Origin: Saposhnikovia divaricata
Taxonomy: Eukaryota; Streptophyta; Magnoliopsida; Apiales; Apiaceae
Reading direction: 5' to 3'
NCBI GenBank assembly: GCA_036435485.1
Contig: CM071596.1
Location: forward strand, 62,359,001-62,423,000
DNA: 64,000 bases
The position numbers and the translations under genes are program-made. Under the pieces are notes generated by a model. It worked only from the letters and a program-made list of their open reading frames with translations. It had not been told where the DNA came from and did not search any database. This document shows, in pieces, positions 33,194 through 44,639 of this stretch (its first letter is position 1; each line of letters begins with the position of its first letter).

Positions 33194-35578
33194 ATGGGAA
33201 GGAAGGATACAAGTGTGAAGATTCCAATGCTTGACAAAGATAATTACTTTCACTGGAAAGTAAAAATGCACCTTCATCTTTCAGCCATCGATGAAGGCTA
33301 TGTAGATTGCTTAGAGAAAGGACCTCATGTTCCAATGAAGGCCAACTCTGGGATTGGTCACGATGCTGGCACTGTAGCTACTGGAAGGCCTATTCCAAAG
33401 AATCAAGCTGAGTACACAGATGAAGACTTGGAGGAGATTCACAAAGATAGGAAGACCATGAACATTTTGTTCAATGAAATCGATCAAGATATGTTTGATA
33501 ATGTCATTAACTGCACCACTGCTAAGCAAGTGTGGGACATTATCCAAACCATCTGTGAAGAAACTTAGCAGGTCAGAGAGAACAAAATGCAGCTCCTAAT
33601 ACAACAATATGAGCATTTTCACTACTCCTCTGGTGAAAATCTAACAGACATATTCAGTAGATTTCAAAAGTTACTGAATGGTCTAAAGTTGTATGGGAGA
33701 AAATATGAAACCAAGGACTCCGCCCTAAAGTTTCTAAGATCTCTTCCTAAGGAATGGAAGCCAGTGAGAGTCTCGTTGAGGAACTCTCAGGACTACAAAG
33801 ATTTTACACTTGAGAGACTGTATGGCATCCTGAAGACCTATGAGCTTGAAATGCAAAAAGATGAGGAAGTGGAGAAAATCCAGAAGAAAGGTGGATCTGT
33901 TGCCTTGGTGGCCAATATTCCAACAATCCAAGGTGGTGGAAGAATGAAGAGTGTAGAAGCCACACTAAGTTCAAAAACTTGTGAAGGTGAAGCTGAAACT
34001 AGCAAAGGTAAAAGCAAGATGATTGAAGAACCTGATGCATTAACTGAGGATGAAGCTGAAGATCTAGATGAGTATTTGGCATTTTTGTCAAAGAGATTTT
34101 CGAAGCTAAGATTCAAGAAGAATCCAGCAGGAGCCGGGCAATTCAAGAAAATCTATTAACCGAACAAGGATGTGGTTGAAAGATCAAAGATCAAATGCTA
34201 TAACTTTGGAATTGCTGGTCACTTTGTCAATGAATGCAGACAATCCAAAGCTGAGAAAGAGAAGAAACACTTCGAGACTGTTGATTACAAGAAGAAATAT
34301 TTTGATCTTCTCAAGCAACAATGGAGAGCATTCGTGTCAAAAGACAGTGACTGGGCTGCTGGAGGTGACTCAGATGCAGAAGAGGAGTTTGTCAATCTTG
34401 CACTCATGGCAAACGAAACTGATGAAGAAGCTAGCTCAGCAAGCAACCAGGTATTCTCTACAGTCTTAACTGATCTTTCTAAAGCTGAATGTGCTAGCAC
34501 AATTGATGAAATGTCTATTGAATTGTATAACATGCATGTTACCTTAAAATCACTTAACAGAGAGAATAAGAGGATTAAAGACCTTAATGAAAAGTTAAGT
34601 GATAGGAATGCTTTAATAGAAACACAGTTGATTGAGTTTGAAACTATGAGAAGAGATTGCTTGGATGCTAAAAATGAAATGATTGAGGCTATAAAGAGAG
34701 AGGAAGTTTTAAAGAAACAGTTAGTAGAGGAACATAATCTGATTGCTAAGTGGAAAGGATCAACAGTTGTAACTAAGGAAATTCGTAATGTTCAAGGAAT
34801 TGATTCTTTCTGCAAATTAGCAGAAGCTAAGTTAGATGTTGATAGGGAAGTTACTTCAGACAGTGATTTAGTCGAAAAAGAATGTTCTTTAAGACTTAAG
34901 CCTGTTAGCAAAGCAACTTTAACTAAATTGAATAAAAAGTACGGGTCTGTCAACAAGAACTTTGTTAATGGAGAATGTAGCAATACTGAATCAGCTGAGA
35001 AAAGAAACATAGGCAACTTTTCCCACAAGCAATTGAAGGACAAGCTAGAAAATGTTAAGTTAGGTGTTAAGGACAAGAAAAAAAACAGAAATGGTAAGGT
35101 AGGGATTAACAAACACAACAATTACACACCTGATAAATATGCTCCTAGGAAAGAATGTGTAAAGTGTGGAAGTATTAATCATTTATCTACCAACTGCAAA
35201 GCTATGAAAAATTCTTTGATGCTTAACATGCCTATGTTTGTGCCTGCTATGAATGTTATGCCAAATATGTATGCTCCCTCTGCTCATGCATCTAGTCAAT
35301 ATGCTAACATGCCATTCATGCATAATCCATACTACAATGCTTTCAATATGCCACAAATGCCATGGATGATGAATAACATGTTTGCACAGACTATGCCTAA
35401 CAATGCTATTAACTATAACAAATATGAGCAAGTATCAAATTATGTCTCTCAAAGGCCCAAACCTAAAGTCAAAATTGATTTAACTCAATCTAAACTTTCG
35501 GTTAAAAGGGATTTGAAGGATAAGAAATTGGCTAACAAGGCAGGACCTAAGAAAACTTGGGTACCAAAATTAACTTGA
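33194..35578 (+). pseudogene. Sire gag
   Basis: ATG 33194 (MGRKDTSVKIPMLDKDNYFHW). One register throughout, broken by TAG at 33566 and TAA at 34157. Blocks: NCTTAKQVWDIIQTICEET, YEHFHYSSGENLTDIFSRFQ, LRSLPKEWKPVRVSLRNS. The first zinc knuckle (about 34196-34240) reads CYNFGIAGHFVNEC, where the second Cys is Phe, so it should not bind zinc. A second knuckle, CVKCGSINHLSTNC, lies near 35155. Long Lys/Glu-rich coiled region 34500-34760 and a Met/Asn/Pro-rich tail, as in Sire gag proteins. Confidence 0.9.
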
Positions 35579-35592
35579 TTTTGTTTTGATGT

Positions 35593-38500
35593 GTGCAGGG
35601 AAACAGAAAGAATCTTTGGTATCTGGACAGTGGTTGTTCTAGGCATATGAATAGAGATTCTACCCTTCACACTAAGCTTGAGGAGAGAGATGGCCATAGC
35701 ATTACCTTTGGAGACAACAGCAAAGGATATACTAGAGGATATGGCTTGATTTCACAAGGGAATGTTGTCATTAAAGAAGTAGCACTGGTTGATGGACTTA
35801 AGCATAACTTGCTAAGTGTCAGCCAACTGTGTGATAAAGGCCAGAATGTCTGGTTCACATATGAAGCTTGTGTCATTTTCAAGAAAAGTGACAACAAGGT
35901 AGTGTTGACAGGAGATAGAAGAGGAAATGTATACATTGCTAACTTCAATTCAACAAATGCAAACATGACTACATGTCTTCTCAGCAAGGCAAGTGTAGAT
36001 GAAGGTTGGATTTGGCATAAAAGACTGTCACACTTGAGTTTTAAAGCAATGAATGAGTTGGTAAAGAAGGATTTGGTTAGAGGTATTCCAAAATTGGATT
36101 ACTCCAAGGATGGATTGTGTGATGCATGCCAGAAAGGGAAGCAGAAGAATACCTCTTTTAAATCAAATTCAATGTCATCAATTGATCAACCCTTGCAACT
36201 ACTTCACATGGATCTCTTTGGACCAGTCAATGTGTTGTCAATCTCAAAGAAGAAATACTGTCTTGTGATTATTGATGATTTCTCAAAATTCTCTTGGACA
36301 TTCTTTCTGCATTCTAAGGATGAGGCATATGAAGTCATTATAAATCACATCAAGATAGTCAATAGCAATCCTTTACTCAAAGTAAGGAGAATCAGAAGTG
36401 ACAATGGAACTGAGTTCAAGAATTCTGTAATAAGAGAGTTTTGTGAAGAAGAAGGAATTATCCAAGAATTCTCTGCACCAAGAACTCCTCAAAAAAAATG
36501 GTGTAGTGGAAAGAAAGAACAGAACTCTAATTGAAGTTGCAAGAACAATGCTTGAAGAGTCTAAGCTACCAACATACTTCTGGGTAGAAGCTATAAACAC
36601 TGCATGCTACACTCAGAATATTTCTTTGGTCAAACAAGCAAAAGGCATGACACCTTATCAAATTTTCAAAGGCAAGAAACCAACAATCAACTTTCTGCAT
36701 GTCTTTGGATGCAAATGCTTTGTACTGAAAAATCATGGTGAGCATCTTGAAAAATTTGATTCAAAGGCAGATGAAGCTATCTTTGTTGGATACTCAGCTG
36801 GAAAATCCTACAGAGTCTACAACCTAAGACTAAACATTGTAATGGAGTCCATACATGTTGTCTTTGATGACAAGAAAATATCTGGTCTAGTAGATGAAGG
36901 TTTTCATGAGTCTCTCTCATTTGAGAATGAGAGAAGTGGTGAAGAAAGTGAAGATGATGATGAAGAATGGAGATCAAATGGTGTGAGAAACAGACAAGGA
37001 TCATTAGTTGAAGTGCAGAATGAACCACCTGTTGAAGAGCAACTTACACCATCAGTTGGAAATCACAGAGAAGCATCTGTTGATGAATCTGCAAGAAATT
37101 CATCAATCTCGAGGGCCATACACTCAGGGGGAGTTTCTCACAGTCAAAACTCAACAACAAGCCACAATGATCAACACAGAGAAAATGAAGCCACTTCATC
37201 AAGGTCAAACTTACCACTACAAAGAAAATGGATTATGGATCATCCATTTGAGCTTATCATTGGAGATCCTAATGCAAAGGTCCAAACCAGAAGAGCAACT
37301 CAAGAAGAATGCTTATATGGCAATTTTCTATCCAAAGAGGAACCAAAGAGAGTTGAACATGCTCTTTTGGATCCATACTGGGTTTTAGCAATGCAAGAAG
37401 AGCTAAACCAGTTTGAAAGAAATGAAGTATGGAAACTTGTACCCAAACCTAAAGACAAATCAGTGATTGGCACCAAGTGAGTATTCAAGAACAAGATGGA
37501 TGAGAATGGCATAGTCACAAGGAATAAAGCTAGATGAGTTGCTAAAGGCTACTGTCAAGAGGAAGGAATTGATTTTGAAGAAACCTTTGCTCCAGTGGCA
37601 AGGTTAGAAGCAATAAGGATCTTCCTGGCCTATGCAACGCATGCCAATTTCAAAGTCTATCAAATGGATGTCAAGAGTGCATTTCTGAATGGTATTCTGG
37701 AGGAGGAGGTGTATGTTAGTCAACCGCCTGGTTTTGAAGATCCAGACTTTCCAGAATATGTGTTCTTTCTACTCAAAGCATTCTATGGCCTGAAGCAAGC
37801 ACCTAGAGCCTGGTATGACACACTCTCACAGTTCCTTATAGAGAATCACTTCATTCGAGGTACTATTGATAAAACTCTCTTTTATAGAAATGTCAATGGC
37901 TCTGTGATACTTGTCCAAATTTATGTAGATGATATAATATTTGGGTCTACAGATGAGAAACTTTGCAAGAGATTTGCCAAACTCATGCAAAGTAGATATG
38001 AAATGAGTATGATGGGTGAATTAACTTATTTTCTTGGTTTACAGGTTAAACAAGTGAATGAGGGAATTTTTATAAGTCAAACAAAATACATTTATGATCT
38101 TTTAAAAAGGTTTGATTTAGCAGATTGCTCTTCTGCAAAAACACTCATGGCCACTGCCACTAAGCTTGAACTGAATACTAAGGAAAAGAAGGTGGACATG
38201 ATAAGCTATAGGGGCATGGTTGGATCTCTTTTATACTTAACAGCTAGTAGACCTGATATTATGTTTGCTACATGTTTATGTGCTAGATTTCAAGCTGATC
38301 CTAGGGAATCTCACTTAGTAGCTATTAAAAGGATTTTCAGATATCTCAAGGGAACACCAAACCTTGGCATTTGGTACCCTAGAGATTCTGGTTTTGATCT
38401 AATTGGTTACTCAGATGCAGATTATGCAGGTTGCAAAATGGATAGAAAAAGTACCACAGGAACTTGTCAATTCTTGGGAAACAAGCTGGTCTCATGGTTC

Positions 38501-38866
38501 AGTAAGAAGCAGAACTCAGTATCTACCTCAACTGCAGAGGATGAATACATAGCAGCTGGGAGTTGTTGTTCACAGATTCTATGGATGAGAAATCAACTAC
38601 TTGACTATGGAGTTAAAGTTTAAAAGATCCCAATTTTCTGTGATAACACGAGTGCAATTGCAATATCACAGAATCCAGTGCAGCATTCTAGAACCAAGCA
38701 CACAGACATCAGATACCATTTCATCAGGGAGCATGTGATGAAAGGTACTGTGGAACTGCATTTTGTTCCTAGTGAAAAACAGTTGGCAGACATTTTTACT
38801 AAAGCTTTGGATGAAGCAACCTTTTCAAGGTTGTTAAGTGAGCTTGGTATGTTAAATTTCACATGA
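35593..38866 (+). pseudogene. Sire pol: protease, integrase, RT, RNase H
   Basis: Protease LDSGCSRHM (about 35625); GAG-pre-integrase finger WHKRLSHLSFKAMNELV...CDACQKGKQ; integrase LHMDLFGPVN, RSDNGTEFKN. The frame shifts at a run of eight A (36491-36498), then RT resumes (KVYQMDVKSAFLNGILEEEV, YVDDIIFGS near 37922) and RNase H (SDADYAGCKMDRKSTTG; LADIFTKAL). Stops at 37478, 37534 (both TGG to TGA) and 38621. Ends at 38866. Confidence 0.92.
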
Positions 38867-39510
38867 TCTTTTAAAATGTAAGTTCAATTTGCTTGCAGCC
38901 AGTGAATTTCATTCTCTGGATTTTGTTTGTTTTATTTGCTAATCTGCATGATTATTATGGAGATATCATTGTAGCATAATTAAATAAATATTTTATTGAC
39001 ATATATCAATTAATGATATTTTGTTAATTTTATGTCTATTTAATTGTGAGTTTATCTGATTATTGTGGATTAATTCTTAATTTACTGCGTGATTATTTTT
39101 AAATCCATAATAATTAGAAGTATTAAATATGTGTATATATGTATAGGCTGATAGGTTTCGGTGATAAGATGTTTTTCGGCTGACATGTTTCAGTGATAAG
39201 ATGTTTTTTCGGCTAATTAGGTTGTTAGGTGAGAAATTATTGAACGGTGTTATTTTTTCAACATAACCTGTCACTATCACACCTAACCCACTAAACCTTG
39301 AAACCTTATAAATGATGAGTTTTTGTTTGTGTTTAACATCATCATTTTTCAGATATACAGAGCATATACACACGATTGCTGAATATTTCGAGCTTTGATC
39401 GGAAAGATCTCTCAAATCTAGCTGGTGGTTTTTAGATCGGATTTCATATTCTTGCTTTATACATCATCCTTTATAAAAACTAACCCTTATTTTTAAATTT
39501 CCTCAAAGTT

Positions 39511-41555
39511 TTGAAAATTTTATTGCAGGGAAACTTTTTAATTGCTAAAGTTAATCCTATTTCCATTCAGCAAATCGAAACCATTCTGGATGAGCAATTT
39601 CCGGCTTGGACACAATTTCTGAATGAACATTCATTAATTCGCTATGCTTTAGTTACACCAGTGCAGCTTAACCATGATGCATTGCATGAACTATATTGCA
39701 GTGCGGTTAACACTTCTGGACAAGACGGGTGTGCAATCACATATCGACTGTTTGGTAGGTCGATTAAGGTCACTGAACGAGATGTTAATCGAATTCTTCA
39801 TTTTCCTATGGAAAATTTGTTTCTGATCCTGCACCTGAACAGATTGAAATGTTCTTTCGTTTTATAAGGTACCAAGATGGCAATTTCAATACTGGTAATC
39901 TTTCTAGAACGTTTCTAACCCAGTATTGGAATTTCTTCTTTCACACTCTTAACCATGTTTTTTTCCTCAGATAGAACAAATCAAGATCGAATACCTGAAT
40001 TTATTCAAAAAATAGGGTATGCGGTCGCCAATAATTTGAGGATTAATTTTGGAAAAATAGTGCTTGGTCAAATCATTTTAAAGATGAAACACTTGGGAAC
40101 AAGAGATGTTCGGACTCAAAATGTCAAATGTCTATATCCAAGGTTTCTACAGCTAATATTAAATGATTTTTTGAATGATGAAGACAAGTACGCTTGAAAA
40201 ATGGTCAAAAGGTTGAATGTTCTTACATGAAGACGAATGTAATTAATTACATAAGCAAAAAGAACTATACGGATGTGCCTACAGTCCTAACTGAATATCT
40301 AAAGACTGTCCCACTTCCGTTGTTACCAAGACCAGTGAGAGCAGGTATACGACAAGGTAATATTGCAATCCCTACTATTCCAACCTCTGTATTCCCTGTT
40401 GTATCACAGGAAATACAGGTCGAAGAGCCCATTCTACAAATGTAAACACAAACACAACAAACTCCTACACCTCAATTGTCACTTAAACGACCATCCATCA
40501 ACACTTTTGAGGGAGATAGTGCCTCAGCAGCACCACATAAGGAGTTAGTTACATCAACCGCTCTACCTCATTCTAAACGGAGTAAACCCAATGAACCTGA
40601 GGTAACGGCAACTGTTAGTGAAACAATTCTTCCTTATCCAATGAGTGAAAATGTAAATGAGGTTGAATTGGCGGGAGCAACTATCTTGAGTTCCATTTCA
40701 CGGAAGATAAGAGTGGTTGATGATCTTTCTAAAGATCAAATGCCTTCACAGGCATCCGAGGTGGAATTACCTACCTCAATAACTGCTGGTGAATCTTCCA
40801 TTTTACGGAAAGATCCATCGGTAGGTGGTTCTTTTATGAACCAAGTGTCTTCACAGACATATGAGGGAAACTTGGGTTTTGTGCCATTTAATTGATTCAA
40901 GTTTAACCTCCCAGAGGGAAAATCTCTGGATCTCTTTCGAGATTTACCACTCTTTACCAGTGGTCGGCAAATCACTTCACGCGAGGATGGAAGCTCACGA
41001 ACTTTCATTGCACCATCTGTGACCTCTGAAAAAGGGGCTAGGATGATTTCATTTGCAGGTACACATCTCGGTGGAAGCTCTGGAAGAAAGTTGAGGGAAA
41101 CACAAACAGAACATGTAAGTGTAACCCAAACCACTAAACCGAGTGAATATAGAGTGTTGAGTGAAACACCTGCAGAACGTATGAGTGAGCAACCTACTCA
41201 ACCACATGCACCTGTAACCAGAAAGGAATACAACAGACTCCTTACACGGGTCCAAACAATGGAGAAAGAGTTGTCAAATATCTGTAAGTCCATTGTAGAA
41301 ATCAAAAATTTGCAACTTATTCAACATGATGCATTCCAGGTTCAATTAAGTTCCATGGCAGCCCAGTTTAGTCATGCAATTAATTCCTTGGTGAAGACAT
41401 CTTCGTCCAATTTACCAACTCCACATCCTACTATTCTGGAGGATAACCCAACTGAGGGGGAGAAGGTGGATGGGCAAGAAGCTACTAGGCGTAATAAGGG
41501 CAAGGAAAAGGTTGTTGATACGGAATTAACTTTATTTTGGGAAAGGAAAAGCTAA
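39511..41555 (+). pseudogene. Sire-lineage extra downstream coding region (env-like position)
   Basis: A series of plus-strand frames in several registers: 39511-39867 (QQIETILDEQFPAWTQFLNE, then CAITYRLFGRSIKVTERDVN), 39955-40197 (NLRINFGKIVLGQIILKMKH), 40194-40895 (Pro/Ser/Thr-rich), and 41019-41555, which ends in a coiled-coil-like stretch (LLTRVQTMEKELSNICKSIV). Sire elements carry such a region 3' of pol, historically called env-like. I see no signal peptide or clear membrane segment, so function is unknown. Broken in this copy. Spacers 38867-39510 and 41556-41773 hold nothing else I can support. Confidence 0.7.
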
Positions 41556-41773
41556 TGGGAGTATTAGTGCTATGTGGAAAGAAAGCAAATTTAAACTTGA
41601 AGATATGTTCAGTCTAAAGGAACAATTGTCTTAAACTTGGTTAATTTTAGAAATCTGGAAAATGTATATATATGATCCAGAATGCGCTTTAATATTATTT
41701 ATCTTTGTATTTTATTTTTGTTGTATCAGTTGAGTTATCCTCTAGGGATTTGCTTGTCAAACCCTAACAATCA

Positions 41774-41786
41774 AATAGGGGGAGAT
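41774..41786 (+). promoter_or_regulatory. Polypurine tract, Sire element
   Basis: AAATAGGGGGAGAT directly before the TG of the 3' LTR. Confidence 0.8.
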
Positions 41787-42454
41787 TGTAAAGCATAATG
41801 TAATGTAATATGTAATAGAGGATATATATAACTCAACTAGGATAAAAGATAAATAATATTAAATCTATACAGGGATCGTGAAATTTGAAGAATAGGCACC
41901 AACAAGGATCGCTGAAAAAAGTTCATTAACATGTTCAAGCCTCAGTGACAGAATAAGATGTACAGATGATTCAGTTGGAGAGCCAAAAAGATTCCATGTA
42001 TTTACATAATTTGAAGATACTGCTACAGGCTAATCAATTGGAATGTAACGAAGGTGTGAAGATCAAGATCAGTGCTAGTCACTTGTGAACCAGACCAGCG
42101 CACTAAGTGTCAGCACATACGAGAAGGATCAACACATTAATTTACAGAAAGAATTGCCAAAGCCTATTGACGATCATGGACAGACATAATATTTCAAGAG
42201 ATGAATTAAAACAGCAGAATAAAACAGAAGAAAGAAGGCCAAGAGATACAAAAATAGTATTACTATGCCCAGTTACTATGCAAAGTTACTATGCAAAGTT
42301 ACTATGCCCGGTTACTATTTGGGGTTGGTGTAATAGTGCCCGGTTACTATTTGGGATTGGTGAAATAGTGTCCGGTTACTATTTGGGGGTTGTTGGAATA
42401 GTGCTCGGTTACTATTTGGGGGTTGTTGGAATAGTGTCAAATAGTGACTTAACA
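41787..42454 (+). repeat. 3' LTR of Sire element, internally deleted
   Basis: Matches the 5' LTR from TGTAAAGC to ...AGTGACTT (42450), then jumps straight to the terminal AACA, losing about 390 bp that includes the TATA box and 99-bp duplication. It also has a 13-bp extra segment at about 42017 and other small differences. Confidence 0.88.
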
Positions 42455-43102
42455 TCTTCTGCTTCTATATATTCTAACTTGGGTTTTTTATGGTTTGGAA
42501 TTGTTCCCAAGCAGATTAATTTAGTAGAACTAACTTCCTTTTTTAGGGCATCGCTGTAAGTTGGTCGTAAGGCTTCAGCCGAACTTATCAACTGTAGTGG
42601 TGCTTTGGATTCTGCACTGGTATACACTCGTCTTGCGGCTTGAGCTTCTGCAAAAGATGTGTATTTTTTGTGCTTGATTCCTGAAACTCCTTTTACTACG
42701 AGTTCTGCAGTATTCCATGTGGTGTAAATGCCTGGGTTAGGACCATTGAACACGACATAGTAGGCTTTAGGTGCCTTATATCCTATGAGGACTGCTGAAG
42801 TTTGACCTTCAGTCTTTTCAGGGATTTGAATTCCCCCGTTAGGCCTGAGATTTAAATCTGAGGGTTTAACTAACGTTGTAGAGGTTTGAACCTCAGTCTG
42901 AATTTTTGGAAAATTCACAGCCTTCAACGGATTTGTTGAATCTTTACCTGCTTCACTTATTGCTAAGGAAGGTGTACAAATAATCTTTTGTTGAGTTTCA
43001 TCTGAATATTTTCTGATGAACTCCATTTCTGCCCTTATTATAAAGAGTTCTTGCTGGAGGTTCTCAATGAACAATTGTTTCCTGCATGGCAAGCTTATCC
43101 AT
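42455..43102 (-). pseudogene. Viral transactivator (TAV), N-terminal part
   Basis: The likely ATG is at 43102, followed by a frame change within about 25 codons. After that one frame is open to the Sire insertion. It carries the caulimovirus viroplasmin-type domain (YYVVFNGPNPGIYTTWN; then VKGVSGIKHKKYTSFAEAQA) at about 42655-42765. The gene follows the polymerase, as in caulimo- and soymoviruses. The rest of the gene is at 31569-32082. Confidence 0.85.
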
Positions 43103-43238
43103 ATTATGCAAATATGGTGTCTCAAAGAAAGAGATTATTATAGAGCAAGCAAAGCTCTTCGATCTGTTGAGAGATCTATTTTTGTATAGAGAGGTGTTTA
43201 GTGTTTTGGTGTGATTTCCAATTGCTGAATTCCTCTTC

Positions 43239-43246
43239 TATTTATA
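43239..43246 (-). promoter_or_regulatory. 19S-like TATA box ahead of the viral TAV gene
   Basis: TATAAATA on the minus strand, between the polymerase stop (43305) and the candidate TAV start (43102), the position of the 19S promoter in caulimoviruses. Motif and position only. Confidence 0.5.
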
Positions 43247-43304
43247 GGCCTGAAGCGCCTTGGATACCTGCAAGGATGTGACATAAACCTGTAGAGTTTT
43301 TGTG

Positions 43305-43762
43305 TCATACCTTTTGCTGATATTCCCTAGTTAAGAAGTCGGCAAGACAATTCTTAATTCCATCAAGGTGTTCTACCTCGAAGCTGTATCTGGAAAACCA
43401 TTGCTGCCATCGCACGAGTCTTCCTTGCTTATTATCTCCTTCAATCTTTATTTTAAGGAAATAAGTAAAATTCTTATTATCAGTCCTGACAATAAATTCA
43501 ACAGGGGTTAGATAAATAGAGAATTTTGTAATAGCCCTTTTGACCGCCAAGTATTATTTCTCATTAGAATGATATCTTGTTTCTGCGTCTTTAAAGCTTC
43601 CTGATGCATATCTACATATTAATTCTTGTTCATCAGAATTAATGGCTTTGAGAACTCCACCCCAATGTTTATCGGATGCGCCGGTTTCTACAATAAGCTT
43701 GTCTTCTGGCTCTGGATGATGGAGCTTAGGGAAACATACCAACTGCTTCTTAATCCATTATA
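43305..43762 (-). pseudogene. Viral polymerase, RNase H part
   Basis: Begins exactly where the Helitron ends. Frames 43742-43554 and 43550-43305 show RNase H blocks (LIVETGASDKHWGGVLKA; VRTDNKNFTYFLK; GIKNCLADFLTREY), with stops at the Helitron border and near 43552. The remaining polymerase lies at 47374-49020. Confidence 0.85.
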
Positions 43763-44639
43763 TCTATTATATGCTAACATGGGTTTCCATCCTATTTAGT
43801 AAATTACGAATTTATCCATAGATTTATATTAATGTTAAAAAAAATGGAGTTAAAAGAAATTGAACCCATGACCATCTAACACCTATAACTTTGTGTTCAC
43901 ATTTACTACCACAAAACCAAGTCACTTTTTTGTACCACCTTTTAAACTCATTCACTACATACTCAAATAACCCACTTATTAGCAATATTTGTTTTATAAT
44001 TTATTCTTGATAAAAGTGCTTACATAATTCTACTAACTTTAATAATTTGAATGTTGATAAGAATTAAACTTATGACATTCATATACTCACAAATTCATGC
44101 ACACGTTTATTTTTATATTTTATTAGGGATAACATCATTAAAATATTTTTGTTATATAATAGTAAATAATGGTAGTCGAGGAGAGAAAATATAAATTGAG
44201 AGATATGATGTCGTCGAAGTCAAAATTAAGAAAGGTACCGAGTGATTGAAAATTGGTCAAAAAAAAAATCAAAGTGAGGTGGTAGGTGATGACAAATAAG
44301 TAGAAGTCTATCTCAAGTAGGTAAACGGGCGAAAATGAAAATAGATCTATAAAAATTTAGTACAATATTTCTCTCTTTTAACGATTATGTCTATATATTA
44401 GTCAAATGACTAGAATATGTTTATTATTAAAATATTATAAAAAATTAATGAAAGATGTGTATAATATAGTTCTACTCGATATTAGTATAGCATTTTTTTT
44501 AATTATGAAAGGTACCGAGGTGGCCGATAAATTGGTGAGGTAGGTGACGGAAAATTAGTTGAAGTCTATCTCAATTCTCAAGTAGGTAAACGGGCGGAAG
44601 TAAAAATAGATACATAAAATTTTTTAACATTTATGTTTA

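Larger units (their letters stand above)
32083..42454 (+). mobile_element. Sire/Maximus-type Ty1/copia retrotransposon inserted in the viral TAV gene
   Basis: LTRs at 32083-33142 and 41787-42454; 5-bp duplication tcttc at 32078-32082 and 42455-42459. PBS TGGTATCAGAGC, gag, protease-integrase-RT-RNase H in copia order, then an extra downstream coding region characteristic of the Sire lineage, and a PPT. It is oriented opposite to the virus. The right LTR has lost about 390 bp internally but keeps its last four bases, so insertion borders are exact. Many stops make it non-autonomous. Confidence 0.93.

Noticed and set aside
42412..42559. Plus-strand frame running from the Sire LTR into viral sequence
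   Set aside because: Chance read-through of the LTR repeats; opposite to the real viral gene.
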